DNA from: Synergistaceae bacterium
Lineage (GTDB): Bacteria > Synergistota > Synergistia > Synergistales > Aminobacteriaceae
Length of the DNA stretch: 64,000 nt
Assembly: GCA_017451025.1 (NCBI GenBank)
Contig: JAFSSM010000032.1
Span: 1 to 64,000, forward strand
Reading direction: 5' to 3'
The position numbers and the translations under genes are program-made. Below, piece by piece: positions 25,926 to 33,440 of the stretch. How positions within the stretch are numbered: position 1 is the stretch's first letter; every line of letters begins with the position of its first letter. Below the pieces are notes generated by a model that worked only from the letters and a program-made list of their open reading frames with translations, was not told the DNA's origin and searched no databases.

Positions 25926-26444
25926 ATGAAGAAATATCCTCCGCTTGAGATTGTTGCGCCGCTGGTGTTTGCGTTTGTGTTTGCGGTTACGCTGATATAT
26001 TCGAGGTTTGAGCCTCACGTAGAGGATGTGAACAGTGATTACGTAAAGCAGTATACCGGCAGGCCCGGGTATGTTCTTGTGGATGTGAGGCCGGAAGAAA
26101 ATTTCGAGGGACAGTCTCCGATGTTCGGAGTACCTGGCGGCCATATTCCGGGGGCAATAAATTTTCCGCTGGGGGACCTGAAGATAGCTGCACCTTCTGC
26201 GGCATTGTCCAAAGCCGGAATAGTGAAGGACAGGACGATAATACTTTACTGCAACACCGGCACAGCGGCGGGGAAGTTTGCTGATGCGCTGATAAGGAAC
26301 TTCAACTTTTCGCCGTCTAAGCTCAAAAATTACAGGGGCAGTGTTATAGACTGGGCATCATATCCGTCGAATAAACTTTTGCCGGAAGACCACGAGTCCG
26401 GATTCCCGGAGATTGCTCATCCTCTGGATTTCGGAGGAAAATAA
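25926..26444 (+). CDS. Membrane-anchored rhodanese-domain protein
   Basis: A 172-residue protein with one N-terminal hydrophobic segment (residues 8-25), then a single rhodanese domain: VLVDVRPEENFE, GHIPGAINFPLGDL and the active-site loop LYCNTGTAA with the catalytic cysteine. Such domains carry sulfane sulfur or bind thiols. The domain should face the periplasm or outside. It is 17 nt ahead of the DegT aminotransferase and probably co-transcribed, though no shared function is evident. Confidence 0.88.
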   Translation: MKKYPPLEIVAPLVFAFVFAVTLIYSRFEPHVEDVNSDYVKQYTGRPGYVLVDVRPEENFEGQSPMFGVPGGHIPGAINFPLGDLKIAAPSAALSKAGIVKDRTIILYCNTGTAAGKFADALIRNFNFSPSKLKNYRGSVIDWASYPSNKLLPEDHESGFPEIAHPLDFGGK

Positions 26445-26461
26445 CAGGAGATGATTCGTAA

Positions 26462-27625
26462 TTGACAGTACCGATATTAGACCTTAAGCGTTCGTTCAAC
26501 GAGATACACCCGGAAATTTCTGCGGCAGTGGAGAGAGTTTTTGCCACACAAGGCTTTGTGCTTGGCCGTGAGGTAGAACTTTTCGAGCGTCATTGCGCAA
26601 AATATTTAGAGCTTCCAGAAGATTCGTGCGTAGGCTGTGCGTCGGGAACTGATGCTCTGCTTCTCGCATTGATGGCAATTGACCTCAAGCCCGGCGACGA
26701 AGTAATCACGACACCGTTCACGTTTTTTGCGACCGCCGGAGCGATTGCGCGTCTGGGCGGAGTGCCTGTGTTCGTTGACGTTGACCCTGAGAGCTACAAC
26801 ATAGACATTCAGCATGTGATGGACAAAATTACGCCGAAGACCAGAGCGGTTTTGCCGGTGCACCTGTTCGGACAGATGACACCTCTTGAGGAAATTGCGC
26901 CTAAGCTCAAAGAACGAGGCATAGCGTTAATCGAGGATGCGGCACAGGCATTCGGAGCAGTGAGGGTTTTTCCTGACAGGATAGACCGTGCCGGAACAGT
27001 GGGGGATATTGGGTGCTACTCGTTCTTCCCGACGAAGAATCTCGGGGGATGCGGCGACGGCGGAATGGTGGTCTCGAAGGATAAGGCAATTGCTGACAGG
27101 CTGAGGAGGCTTCGCGTTCACGGAGCGGGCAAGACGTATTTCCACGACGAGATAGGCATAAATTCCAGGCTGGACGCATTGCAGGCCGCAATACTGGATA
27201 TTAAGCTGAGGCACCTTGACGAATGGAACGAGGAGCGCCGGAAAATTGCGGAGTTCTACAAGCTGCTGTTCAAGGCGAACGGGCTTCACGAGTACGTTAC
27301 TGTTCCGGAGGAGACGGCAGGGAACGTTCACATATGGCACCAGTACAGCGTGAGGGTGAAGGAAAGACGCGATGAGCTTATGGCATTTCTTGAGGGTAAG
27401 GGAATTGCTGTGAGGGTGTACTATCCGCTGAGCCTGCATCTTCAGCCGTGCTTCAGGTATCTCGGGTATCACGAGGGGGATTTTCCGCAGAGCGAGAGGT
27501 TATCGCTGGAAATTATGGCACTGCCTGTGTATCCTGGCCTCACGGAAGATGAACAGAAGGAAGTTGCCGAAAGTATAGCTGAGTTTTTCGTGAAGCAGGG
27601 TGAAAAATCGCAAAGGTATAGCTGA
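26462..27625 (+). CDS. DegT/DnrJ/EryC1/StrS-family sugar aminotransferase
   Basis: A 387-residue PLP enzyme that aminates nucleotide-linked keto-sugars for surface glycans. The TTG start at 26462 (MTVPILDLKR) has AGGAG upstream. GCASGTDALLLAL, TTPFTFFATAGAI, the IEDAAQAFGA motif and the PLP lysine in SFFPTKNLGG are hallmarks. The C-terminus is altered: a 43-bp tandem duplication shifts the frame so the protein ends early at 27625; without it the frame would run to 27683. The last residues are unlikely to be critical, so the enzyme is probably active. Confidence 0.92.
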   Translation: MTVPILDLKRSFNEIHPEISAAVERVFATQGFVLGREVELFERHCAKYLELPEDSCVGCASGTDALLLALMAIDLKPGDEVITTPFTFFATAGAIARLGGVPVFVDVDPESYNIDIQHVMDKITPKTRAVLPVHLFGQMTPLEEIAPKLKERGIALIEDAAQAFGAVRVFPDRIDRAGTVGDIGCYSFFPTKNLGGCGDGGMVVSKDKAIADRLRRLRVHGAGKTYFHDEIGINSRLDALQAAILDIKLRHLDEWNEERRKIAEFYKLLFKANGLHEYVTVPEETAGNVHIWHQYSVRVKERRDELMAFLEGKGIAVRVYYPLSLHLQPCFRYLGYHEGDFPQSERLSLEIMALPVYPGLTEDEQKEVAESIAEFFVKQGEKSQRYS

Positions 27626-27641
27626 GTTTTTCGAGAAGCAG
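27572..27641 (+). repeat. 43-bp tandem duplication at the 3' end of the aminotransferase gene
   Basis: The segment GTATAGCTGAGTTTTTCG followed by GAAGCAG occurs at 27573-27598 and again at 27616-27641, with a 43-bp period and few differences. Because 43 is not a multiple of 3, the second copy is read out of frame and the gene now stops inside it. Confidence 0.85.
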
Positions 27642-27679
27642 AGTAAGGGGCTGGCGGAGCAAAACTCTTTCAGCCCTAC

Positions 27680-28756
27680 CTAGTGCAGATTCGGGTAATT
27701 GTCAGTAAATTCCTCACAGCCAGTAAGCTCCTTGTACATGTAGAGCAAGTTTGTAGCGATGTCCTCGTCGTGGAACCTGTCGTCCTCGTAGTGCCTCTTG
27801 AACCCGTACGCAGTCATAACGGCCTCATCGTTTGCGTTGTGGGCCTTGCGTAATTCGGGGGGCATGGTGCGTTCGTCGTAGAGGTCGGCAAGTGAGCTTC
27901 GGGGGTAGAGTGCGCGAGCGTCGAGTATTGCCTGTGCGGTCTTCTCGATGGCCAGATGCTGGGGGTGTGTTTCAGGGATTTCCGGCCATGGAAAGCAGTT
28001 ATAGTCGATGGTGCTGCTGTAACTGTAATCACTCTTCAACCTCCCGCTTACTATCCGCACCCAAGCCATATAAACGGAGGACATCAGCACACCGAACTGA
28101 TACAGCGTAGAGTTCTCGCAGAAAAATATTTTATCGCCTGCTATAACATCAGTGGACAGCCAGCCAATAGGAATATACCTGCGTTTCTCTGAAGACACCT
28201 TCGGAATTGCAAGATAGTCTGCATTGCTGTAGCGCACCTCAGTAAACAGCATAGGAGTCTCTGCGCATTTTTTTGTTATCTTCCTCTTGCTCGCGAGCCG
28301 AAACTTCCGCACCCTCTCTATCCTCTCAAGGACGTGCGGGCATTTGCGAATGTCTGCAGGCTCTGCTCCAACCATCCACAGGCACCAGCGCGTTATTCTG
28401 TTGATGAAGTCCTTACCCATCATATATGGACGAATGAACTTCTCTGCAAGCGGGTCAGTTCTTAGAAGCTCGTTCTTCTCCTCATCAGTGAGAATGAGGT
28501 TGCCGTCATCACAAGGAGTTGCCCCTAGCCGAAGCTCCGGCACATCACACAGGGGCTTGCTCGCCGCCTCAACAAAGATATTCGGCCCCTCGAAGATATA
28601 CGGGTTGATGTTCCCCGCCCAAGGCGGTGCAGGCACCAACAGCTTACGGCCCCCGATAACCGCCCGGCACTCCCAATAATCCCCGTTCGCGTCCTGATAG
28701 AACTTTGACGGCACAAGAAAACGGTTGCCGTCTTTGTCCGTGTCATAAAGTCTCAT
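27680..28756 (-). CDS. C-terminal fragment of an MmeI-like type IIG DNA methyltransferase
   Basis: A 358-residue open frame that matches only the target-recognition and C-terminal regions of MmeI-type methyltransferase-nucleases, which are usually 900 residues or more. Diagnostic stretches are NINPYIFEGPN, IRPYMMGKDFIN, RWCLWMVGAEPADI, VSSEKRRYIPIGWL, GVLMSSVYMAWVR, DYNCFPWPE and SLADLYDERTMPPELRKAHNAND. The nuclease, SAM-binding (GxG) and NPPF catalytic parts are absent, so it cannot methylate or cut by itself. Its first codon lies 1 nt after the stop of the TIM44-like gene, so it may still be translated. Its first 45 residues are not typical of the family. Confidence 0.82.
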   Translation of the reverse strand: MRLYDTDKDGNRFLVPSKFYQDANGDYWECRAVIGGRKLLVPAPPWAGNINPYIFEGPNIFVEAASKPLCDVPELRLGATPCDDGNLILTDEEKNELLRTDPLAEKFIRPYMMGKDFINRITRWCLWMVGAEPADIRKCPHVLERIERVRKFRLASKRKITKKCAETPMLFTEVRYSNADYLAIPKVSSEKRRYIPIGWLSTDVIAGDKIFFCENSTLYQFGVLMSSVYMAWVRIVSGRLKSDYSYSSTIDYNCFPWPEIPETHPQHLAIEKTAQAILDARALYPRSSLADLYDERTMPPELRKAHNANDEAVMTAYGFKRHYEDDRFHDEDIATNLLYMYKELTGCEEFTDNYPNLH

Positions 28757-28757
28757 G

Positions 28758-29795
28758 TTACGCCGTTCTCTGCGAAATTCCGCGCATTCCGCAAATCGCC
28801 CAGTCTGTATTTACGTTTGTGATTACGCTTCCGCAGTACTCGCACTGTGCCGACGCATTCAGCTTCAACGGTGCCCCGCAGTGAGGACATCTCTCCGTGT
28901 GGACTCCCTCCGCCTCCTCCTGAGTGGTCATTCCCGACTTCCTGCATAACTCTATCTCGTACTCCATGAACTTCTCGCGCTTCTTGTCCCCTGAAATCAG
29001 CTCTCCCGTTCTGTCGTCGAGGGTGTAGCTCACAATCCGCGAGTTCAGCCCAACCGTAATGTAGTCCATTCCCGCAGACTGCCTCCATCCCCGCAGATCC
29101 GTGCTCAGCACAGCAATTCTCTCCGTGTAGTCCGTGCGTCCGGCCTTCCTGAACTGCTCAAGCTGCCTGTCCATCTGCGCAAAGAACTTGTCCGTCATGT
29201 ACGGCCTCAGGCTCGAAATGTCCTTTGCCTGCCACGTCTCCTGCATCTGCACGTACAGATTGCTCATCAGGGTCTTTATGCGTTCCTCGTCGAACTCCGG
29301 ATCAAGCTCAAGGTATTCGTCCATCGGGCGCAGGACTCTCACCGGCTCGTTGAGGTTGAGTTCTGTGTGCTGCTGCTTCTTGGCCTTGCGGTGGGTCATG
29401 AACCAGTACAGGAAGAATATCAGGAATACGAAGCCGACTCCCATGCACGTAGCGAGGTCGTCGTCGGAAAACTCCTCATCGCTTGTGCCCTGCCTGATTC
29501 CTGCAACACTTCCTGCAAGCGGAAGTACGTTGATGTTTCCGCCGGAACTTCTGGGAATGGGAATATCGTAGTTTGTGGTTGAACGCCGTGTGCTTGAATT
29601 TCCGGAGGAGTAGCCGCGCGTCGAGGAGCTTGACGATGTGGAACGTGAGGAACTTGATGAAGAACTTGAACGCGATGAACTGCGTGAAGTGCTGTAGTCT
29701 GAGTTGCCGGAGAAGCTCCCGAAATCAGGCCAGGCACTTCCGGCGAAAAGTATAATGCTCAAGATGAGCGTAACAGTCAAAAATTTCTGTCTCAT
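28758..29795 (-). CDS. TIM44-like domain protein with zinc ribbon
   Basis: A 345-residue protein. The start at 29795 has GGAGG 8 nt upstream. It has a signal peptide (MRQKFLTVTLILSIILFAGSA), a Ser/Arg-rich low-complexity stretch (about 25-75), a transmembrane helix near residues 115-135, a TIM44-like domain (NLYVQMQETWQAKDISSLRPYMTD) and a C-terminal zinc ribbon with CPHCG and CEYCG. Bacterial TIM44-like proteins of this type are envelope proteins of unclear function. The downstream methyltransferase fragment begins 1 nt after its stop. Confidence 0.85.
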   Translation of the reverse strand: MRQKFLTVTLILSIILFAGSAWPDFGSFSGNSDYSTSRSSSRSSSSSSSSRSTSSSSSTRGYSSGNSSTRRSTTNYDIPIPRSSGGNINVLPLAGSVAGIRQGTSDEEFSDDDLATCMGVGFVFLIFFLYWFMTHRKAKKQQHTELNLNEPVRVLRPMDEYLELDPEFDEERIKTLMSNLYVQMQETWQAKDISSLRPYMTDKFFAQMDRQLEQFRKAGRTDYTERIAVLSTDLRGWRQSAGMDYITVGLNSRIVSYTLDDRTGELISGDKKREKFMEYEIELCRKSGMTTQEEAEGVHTERCPHCGAPLKLNASAQCEYCGSVITNVNTDWAICGMRGISQRTA

Positions 29796-30049
29796 AATCA
29801 GACCTCCATTGTGTGAGTGAATGCGCTGATTATACACAAAAAGGGGAAGCCTGAAACCTTATACTTCAGCTCCCCGTGATGCCAAGTTTTTACCATGCGG
29901 GACTTCTCAGATTAATTTATCTCGGGAGGCGCAACAACCTTAAACATGCGCCGGAATAACGGATAACAGCAGGAATAACGCACAACCTTAACTATAAACA
30001 AAAGGAATGCAGTCAAAAGATTTGAGAATCCCGCACGGAAGGAAAATCC

Positions 30050-30550
30050 CTATATATCAATCTCAAACTTTACGCTGTTGTTCAGGACATCAAGGGCAGT
30101 CTGTGCACGTGCAAGCTCATCACTCACAGCCTCATAGTCCCGTTTTGCGGCCTCAACGTCATAGTTCGCATAGCTGTACTCGATAATTCCTGCCACACGG
30201 ATAATTTCGCGGGCCTTCGGGAGAACGTCCTTCATTCTGGAAAGTTTGCTGCGTTTCCTGGTGAGCTGAGGAATATACACCAGCATTTGGTCTATCGTCA
30301 TTCCGAAGCCGGGAACTTCATGCGTAAGGTTGAACGTGCTGATTGCGTGCTTGACCGTCCGAATCCTGGTATCTATTTCGTCAATGGCGGCCTGTGTTGC
30401 CGAATAGTCATAGCTTGGCCGGGCCTGCTCTATGTCCTCAGAAATTGCGGCCTTGAACGTTGAACTCTGGCCCTCATTCATCTCCAGCGATAACTTTTCG
30501 TCGTTGAGCCTCCGTAACAGTTTCGCCGCCTCTGCCGAAGTGTACAGCAT
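30050..30550 (-). CDS. Conserved coiled-coil protein of unknown function
   Basis: A 166-residue soluble protein, mostly helical and charged, with coiled-coil stretches at both ends and a central motif VPGFGMTIDQMLVYIPQL. No catalytic motif, signal peptide or membrane helix is seen. It has its own promoter (30586-30594), a GGAGG ribosome binding site and no partner genes. The pattern of helices around the Thr-Ile-Asp-Gln-Met-Leu motif suggests a defined family, but I do not recognise its function. Confidence 0.7.
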   Translation of the reverse strand: MLYTSAEAAKLLRRLNDEKLSLEMNEGQSSTFKAAISEDIEQARPSYDYSATQAAIDEIDTRIRTVKHAISTFNLTHEVPGFGMTIDQMLVYIPQLTRKRSKLSRMKDVLPKAREIIRVAGIIEYSYANYDVEAAKRDYEAVSDELARAQTALDVLNNSVKFEIDI

Positions 30551-30585
30551 AATTCATATCCTCCGTGAAAATTTTGATGGCTTGG

Positions 30586-30594
30586 ATTATAGCA
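30586..30594 (-). promoter_or_regulatory. Extended -10 promoter of the coiled-coil protein gene
   Basis: TGCTATAAT on the minus strand, 36 bp before the ATG at 30550. The sequence after it, CCAAGCCATCAAAA, resembles the same position of the miaA promoter. No good -35 is seen, as expected for an extended -10. Confidence 0.6.
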
Positions 30595-30642
30595 CTTGTT
30601 GACAAAATCGGGCGGGGGGCGTAAAATTCCCTTCGTTGTGTT

Positions 30643-30718
30643 TCCGCCATAGCGCAATCGGCAGCGCGGATGACTGTTAATCATTAGGTTCCAGGTTCGA
30701 GTCCTGGTGGCGGAGCCA
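30643..30718 (+). tRNA. tRNA-Asn (GTT)
   Basis: A full cloverleaf: acceptor TCCGCCA / TGGCGGA, D-stem GCGC / GCGC, anticodon loop CTGTTAA with GTT at positions 34-36, T-stem CCAGG / CCTGG with loop TTCGAGT, discriminator G and an encoded CCA at 30716-30718. Total length is 76 nt. Confidence 0.97.
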
Positions 30719-30749
30719 AATTTTTAGCCAGAGACAATTACAGATCCAG

Positions 30750-30777
30750 AGGGTTAATAGCCTTCCGGGTCTTTTGT
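30750..30777 (+). terminator. Probable terminator after tRNA-Asn
   Basis: An imperfect hairpin GATCCAGAGG / CCTTCCGGGTC with mismatches, followed by TTTTGTT, about 30 nt after the tRNA. Confidence 0.55.
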
Positions 30778-30809
30778 TATGTCTGGAGATGTGTCCTGAC
30801 AAAAAACAA

Positions 30810-30836
30810 AAAAAATGCCCTCCAATTCAGGAGAGC
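30810..30836 (-). terminator. Terminator at the end of the type IV pilus operon
   Basis: Minus-strand hairpin GCTCTCC-TGAATT-GGAGGGC (7 pairs with one G-T) followed by A and eight T. It lies about 20 nt past the stop of the second pilin gene. Confidence 0.85.
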
Positions 30837-30856
30837 GGAAGCATTTACGGAGACTG

Positions 30857-31348
30857 CTATCTCTCTTTCCGTATCAGGAGACACACGAAACTTTGATTGT
30901 TATATCCGGGCTTAGTACTGAGCGCAGGCAGTTTGCCGGGTTTCCTTTCACTGCTCCCTATCAGCCCGAGAGATGCTGCCCGTCCCTGCATTTTTGCCTT
31001 GAAGTTAGCTGTGTCGTCCTTGATGTAATACACTGCCCACCATGCTTTATTGTTGTCGATTACAACGTGGTAATAAGCCGGGTTAGGAACAGATGACCAA
31101 TTCTGCATATACCCTTTGACATCATCAATAATATCACCGTCAGTTGCACCTTCGCCGAAATTTTTGCCAGCATTGTCCGCGTAATATGCCAGTGCCGCCA
31201 CGCTCAGGTTGCGCATATTGTTGTAGAGGTTGGTAACCTCTGCGGAACGTCTGCTCTCTGCGGCGGACATAAAGAACATTGACGAGAGAATAGCTATTAT
31301 CGCCATCACTATCAGCAATTCCACCAACGAAAACCCTTTGTGTCTCAT
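30857..31348 (-). CDS. Type IV pilin-like protein (second pilin)
   Basis: A 163-residue prepilin. The leader MRHKG is followed by the prepilin peptidase site and hydrophobic helix FSLVELLIVMAIIAIL with Glu at +5, as in type IVa pilins and pseudopilins. The helical spine and ALAYYADN motif are shared with the pilin at 31440, so the two are paralogues. It ends IRKER instead of the first pilin's VALFVR. It is last in the pilus operon, after an internal terminator, so it is probably made in smaller amounts and may be a minor pilin. Confidence 0.9.
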   Translation of the reverse strand: MRHKGFSLVELLIVMAIIAILSSMFFMSAAESRRSAEVTNLYNNMRNLSVAALAYYADNAGKNFGEGATDGDIIDDVKGYMQNWSSVPNPAYYHVVIDNNKAWWAVYYIKDDTANFKAKMQGRAASLGLIGSSERKPGKLPALSTKPGYNNQSFVCLLIRKER

Positions 31349-31375
31349 GAAACATTCCTCCTTTTCAGCCTACAG

Positions 31376-31401
31376 AAAACCCCTCTCCGGTGAGAGAGGG
31401 G
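31376..31401 (-). terminator. Intercistronic terminator or attenuator between the two pilin genes
   Basis: Perfect 8-bp minus-strand stem CCCCTCTC / GAGAGGGG with a short loop, followed by TTTTC. It lies about 40 nt past the first pilin stop and 28 nt before the second pilin start. Partial read-through would give unequal pilin levels. Confidence 0.8.
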
Positions 31402-31439
31402 AACAACGATTGCTTAATCCTTATGTGCCGGACAGCAGG

Positions 31440-31943
31440 CTACCTCACGAATAGAGCTACTTTACCGTCTCCACCGTCGTAAACGTTCGCCGTCTTGTTG
31501 TAAGTACCAGCCTGCGTGTCAGCCGGAGCTTTTAACAGCCCTATCGACTTCGCACGTCCCTTGAGCTTGCTTCTGATACCAGTCTTCTCCGTCTCTGATC
31601 CCTGCACATCGTATGTTACGTACCACTCGCCTCCGGCTGTTATGATTGCATCGTAGCCTGGCTCATTGAGCTTTTTATCGTCGGTAAGGTACTTTGCAAT
31701 ATCCCCGCTGAAGCCAGAGGGTTTTGTGGTGTTCGTCAGATTGCTGACGTAGTCCATGCTGTCCACGTAATACGCCAGTGCCGCCGTCTTCAGGTTGCGC
31801 AAGTTGCTCACAACGTTGCTCGCCTTCGCACTCGTTACTGCCTCCGTGCTCGACATCATCATCATTGCCGACAAAATGCCGATTACCACGATTACTATCA
31901 ACAGCTCCACAAGCGTGAAGCCCTTACGCTTAATACTCTTCAT
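31440..31943 (-). CDS. Type IV pilin, probable major pilin
   Basis: A 167-residue prepilin with leader MKSIKRKG, cleavage before FTLVELLIVIVVIGIL and conserved Glu5. The globular part contains LRNLKTAALAYYVDSMD and a GGEWYVTYDVQG strand. It lacks a cysteine pair for a C-terminal disulfide loop. It follows pilC and has AGGAGG and its own candidate promoter carrying a C11 tract (32048-32081), so it can be expressed apart from the pilB-pilT-pilC genes. A terminator directly downstream fits a highly expressed single gene. Confidence 0.92.
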   Translation of the reverse strand: MKSIKRKGFTLVELLIVIVVIGILSAMMMMSSTEAVTSAKASNVVSNLRNLKTAALAYYVDSMDYVSNLTNTTKPSGFSGDIAKYLTDDKKLNEPGYDAIITAGGEWYVTYDVQGSETEKTGIRSKLKGRAKSIGLLKAPADTQAGTYNKTANVYDGGDGKVALFVR

Positions 31944-32047
31944 TCTTTTTCCTCCTATAGTTTTGTTTTACCGAACTGCTGCTCCTGATGCCCATAATAC
32001 CCGCAAAGTTTTATGCTTTACGACATTCCTCCCTTGTTTCCCGCCCC

Positions 32048-32081
32048 ATTATACTACTCAAAACTACTTAGGGGGGGGGGG
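32048..32081 (-). promoter_or_regulatory. Pilin promoter with a C11 tract at the -35 position
   Basis: On the minus strand a perfect -10 TATAAT (32048-32053) is preceded by 17 bp and then by eleven consecutive C (32071-32081), which occupy the place of the -35 box. TTTTG flanks the tract on the far side. The distance from -10 to the pilin ATG is about 105 nt. A change in tract length would move the flanking TTTTG relative to the -10 and could switch or tune transcription. Confidence 0.6.
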
Positions 32082-32097
32082 CAAAATTACTTAATCT

Positions 32098-33366
32098 TTA
32101 TGAGAGCTGAACGATTGATGATGTTATCGGTGCGAATATCGAGATCGCAATTACCGCTATGATCGCTCCGACGAAGACTATCATCATCGGTTCAAGCAAC
32201 GATACCGTAGCCTTGATCTGTTCGTCCAGTTCCTGATCGTACCACGCCGCCACACGCTCAAGCATTCCGTCGAGATGTCCCGTCTCCTCGCCGATCCTCA
32301 TCATCTGCGACACAAGAACAGGAAATATCTTCGCCTGCTTGGACGCTTCGCCAAGTGATACACCCCTCGTTACGGCAGTCCTCAAGTGTTCGTAGCCGTC
32401 CTCAACTGCCGCGTTGCCGGCCGTGCCCTTCGCCATCTCGATGCTCCGGATTATCGGTACACCTGATGCAGTAAGTGCCGCCAATGTCCTGCTGGAACGT
32501 GCCATCGCCGCCTTCAGCAGCAAGTCCTTCATCACAGGAATCTTGAGCTTCAATCTGTCCATAAAGGGGCGCGTGCTCTTGTTCCTGCACAAAAACTGCC
32601 AGCCGCCTATCGTACCGACAACAATTATCGCAATTATGTACCAGTTCTCCGAAAACCAGTCCCCCATCGCAAACATGGTCAGCGTTATTGCCGGAAGCTC
32701 TATGCTAAGCGTGGAAAACACTTCCTTGAATTTCGGCACCAGAAACACAAAGAAGAACACCAGTATCAACGCCGCGAACGTCATAACAAATCCCGGATAG
32801 AACAATGCACTGCGGATTTTTGTCCTCAAGGCTTCCTGCTTCTCTAGGAGAATTGCGGCCTGCTCGAGAGAACTTGCGAGAAGTCCTCCTTCTTCTCCCG
32901 CCTCAACCAGCGAAATTAACAGCTGGTTAAACACTTTCTGCTGGTTCATCGCCTGGCTGAGGGGCATTCCTCTATCGAGCCTGTTCTTGATGTCGTTCAA
33001 AGCCTTGCGCAGGGAAAAATTCTTCTCCTGTTCGGCTATGATGCTGATTGCGCTTGAGAGTCCCAAACCCGCGCTCTCCATTGTGGCGAGCTGGCGGAAA
33101 AACACCATCATGCTCTTCAACGGAACTTTTCCTCCGCCGAAGATTGCTCCTATGTCCATGCTTCCGAGTGCACTCAGCTTCTCCATAAAGCTGCTGCTTC
33201 CGCCGGACTTTTTCTTGCTGGCTGATGATAATTCTTGTGCTGCAAGGTTGATAACTACCATTCCCCGGCTGCGTAACGAACTCAGAGCATCTTTCTGGCT
33301 GGCCGCTTCTGTAAAGCCCTCCAGAATCTGACCGTCAGAGTTCCTTGCGCGGTACTTGAAGTTCAT
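32098..33366 (-). CDS. pilC: Type IV pilus inner-membrane platform protein PilC (GspF family)
   Basis: A 422-residue protein of the GspF/PilC family that links the cytoplasmic ATPases to pilin insertion. Two homologous four-helix cytoplasmic domains (about 80-200 and 285-390) are followed by membrane segments; FFRQLATMESAGLGL and LAALTASGVPIIRSIEMA are the paired signature stretches, with EEGGLLASSLEQAA and GEETGHLDGMLERVA matching each other. The N-terminus FKYRARNSDGQILEG is typical. It lies about 75 nt after pilT. Confidence 0.95.
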   Translation of the reverse strand: MNFKYRARNSDGQILEGFTEAASQKDALSSLRSRGMVVINLAAQELSSASKKKSGGSSSFMEKLSALGSMDIGAIFGGGKVPLKSMMVFFRQLATMESAGLGLSSAISIIAEQEKNFSLRKALNDIKNRLDRGMPLSQAMNQQKVFNQLLISLVEAGEEGGLLASSLEQAAILLEKQEALRTKIRSALFYPGFVMTFAALILVFFFVFLVPKFKEVFSTLSIELPAITLTMFAMGDWFSENWYIIAIIVVGTIGGWQFLCRNKSTRPFMDRLKLKIPVMKDLLLKAAMARSSRTLAALTASGVPIIRSIEMAKGTAGNAAVEDGYEHLRTAVTRGVSLGEASKQAKIFPVLVSQMMRIGEETGHLDGMLERVAAWYDQELDEQIKATVSLLEPMMIVFVGAIIAVIAISIFAPITSSIVQLS

Positions 33367-33440
33367 GAAGTTATCCTCCTTTAGCTATTTGGGATTCATT
33401 GTCCATTATAGAGCACAGATACTTAATTGCAAGCGTCAAG

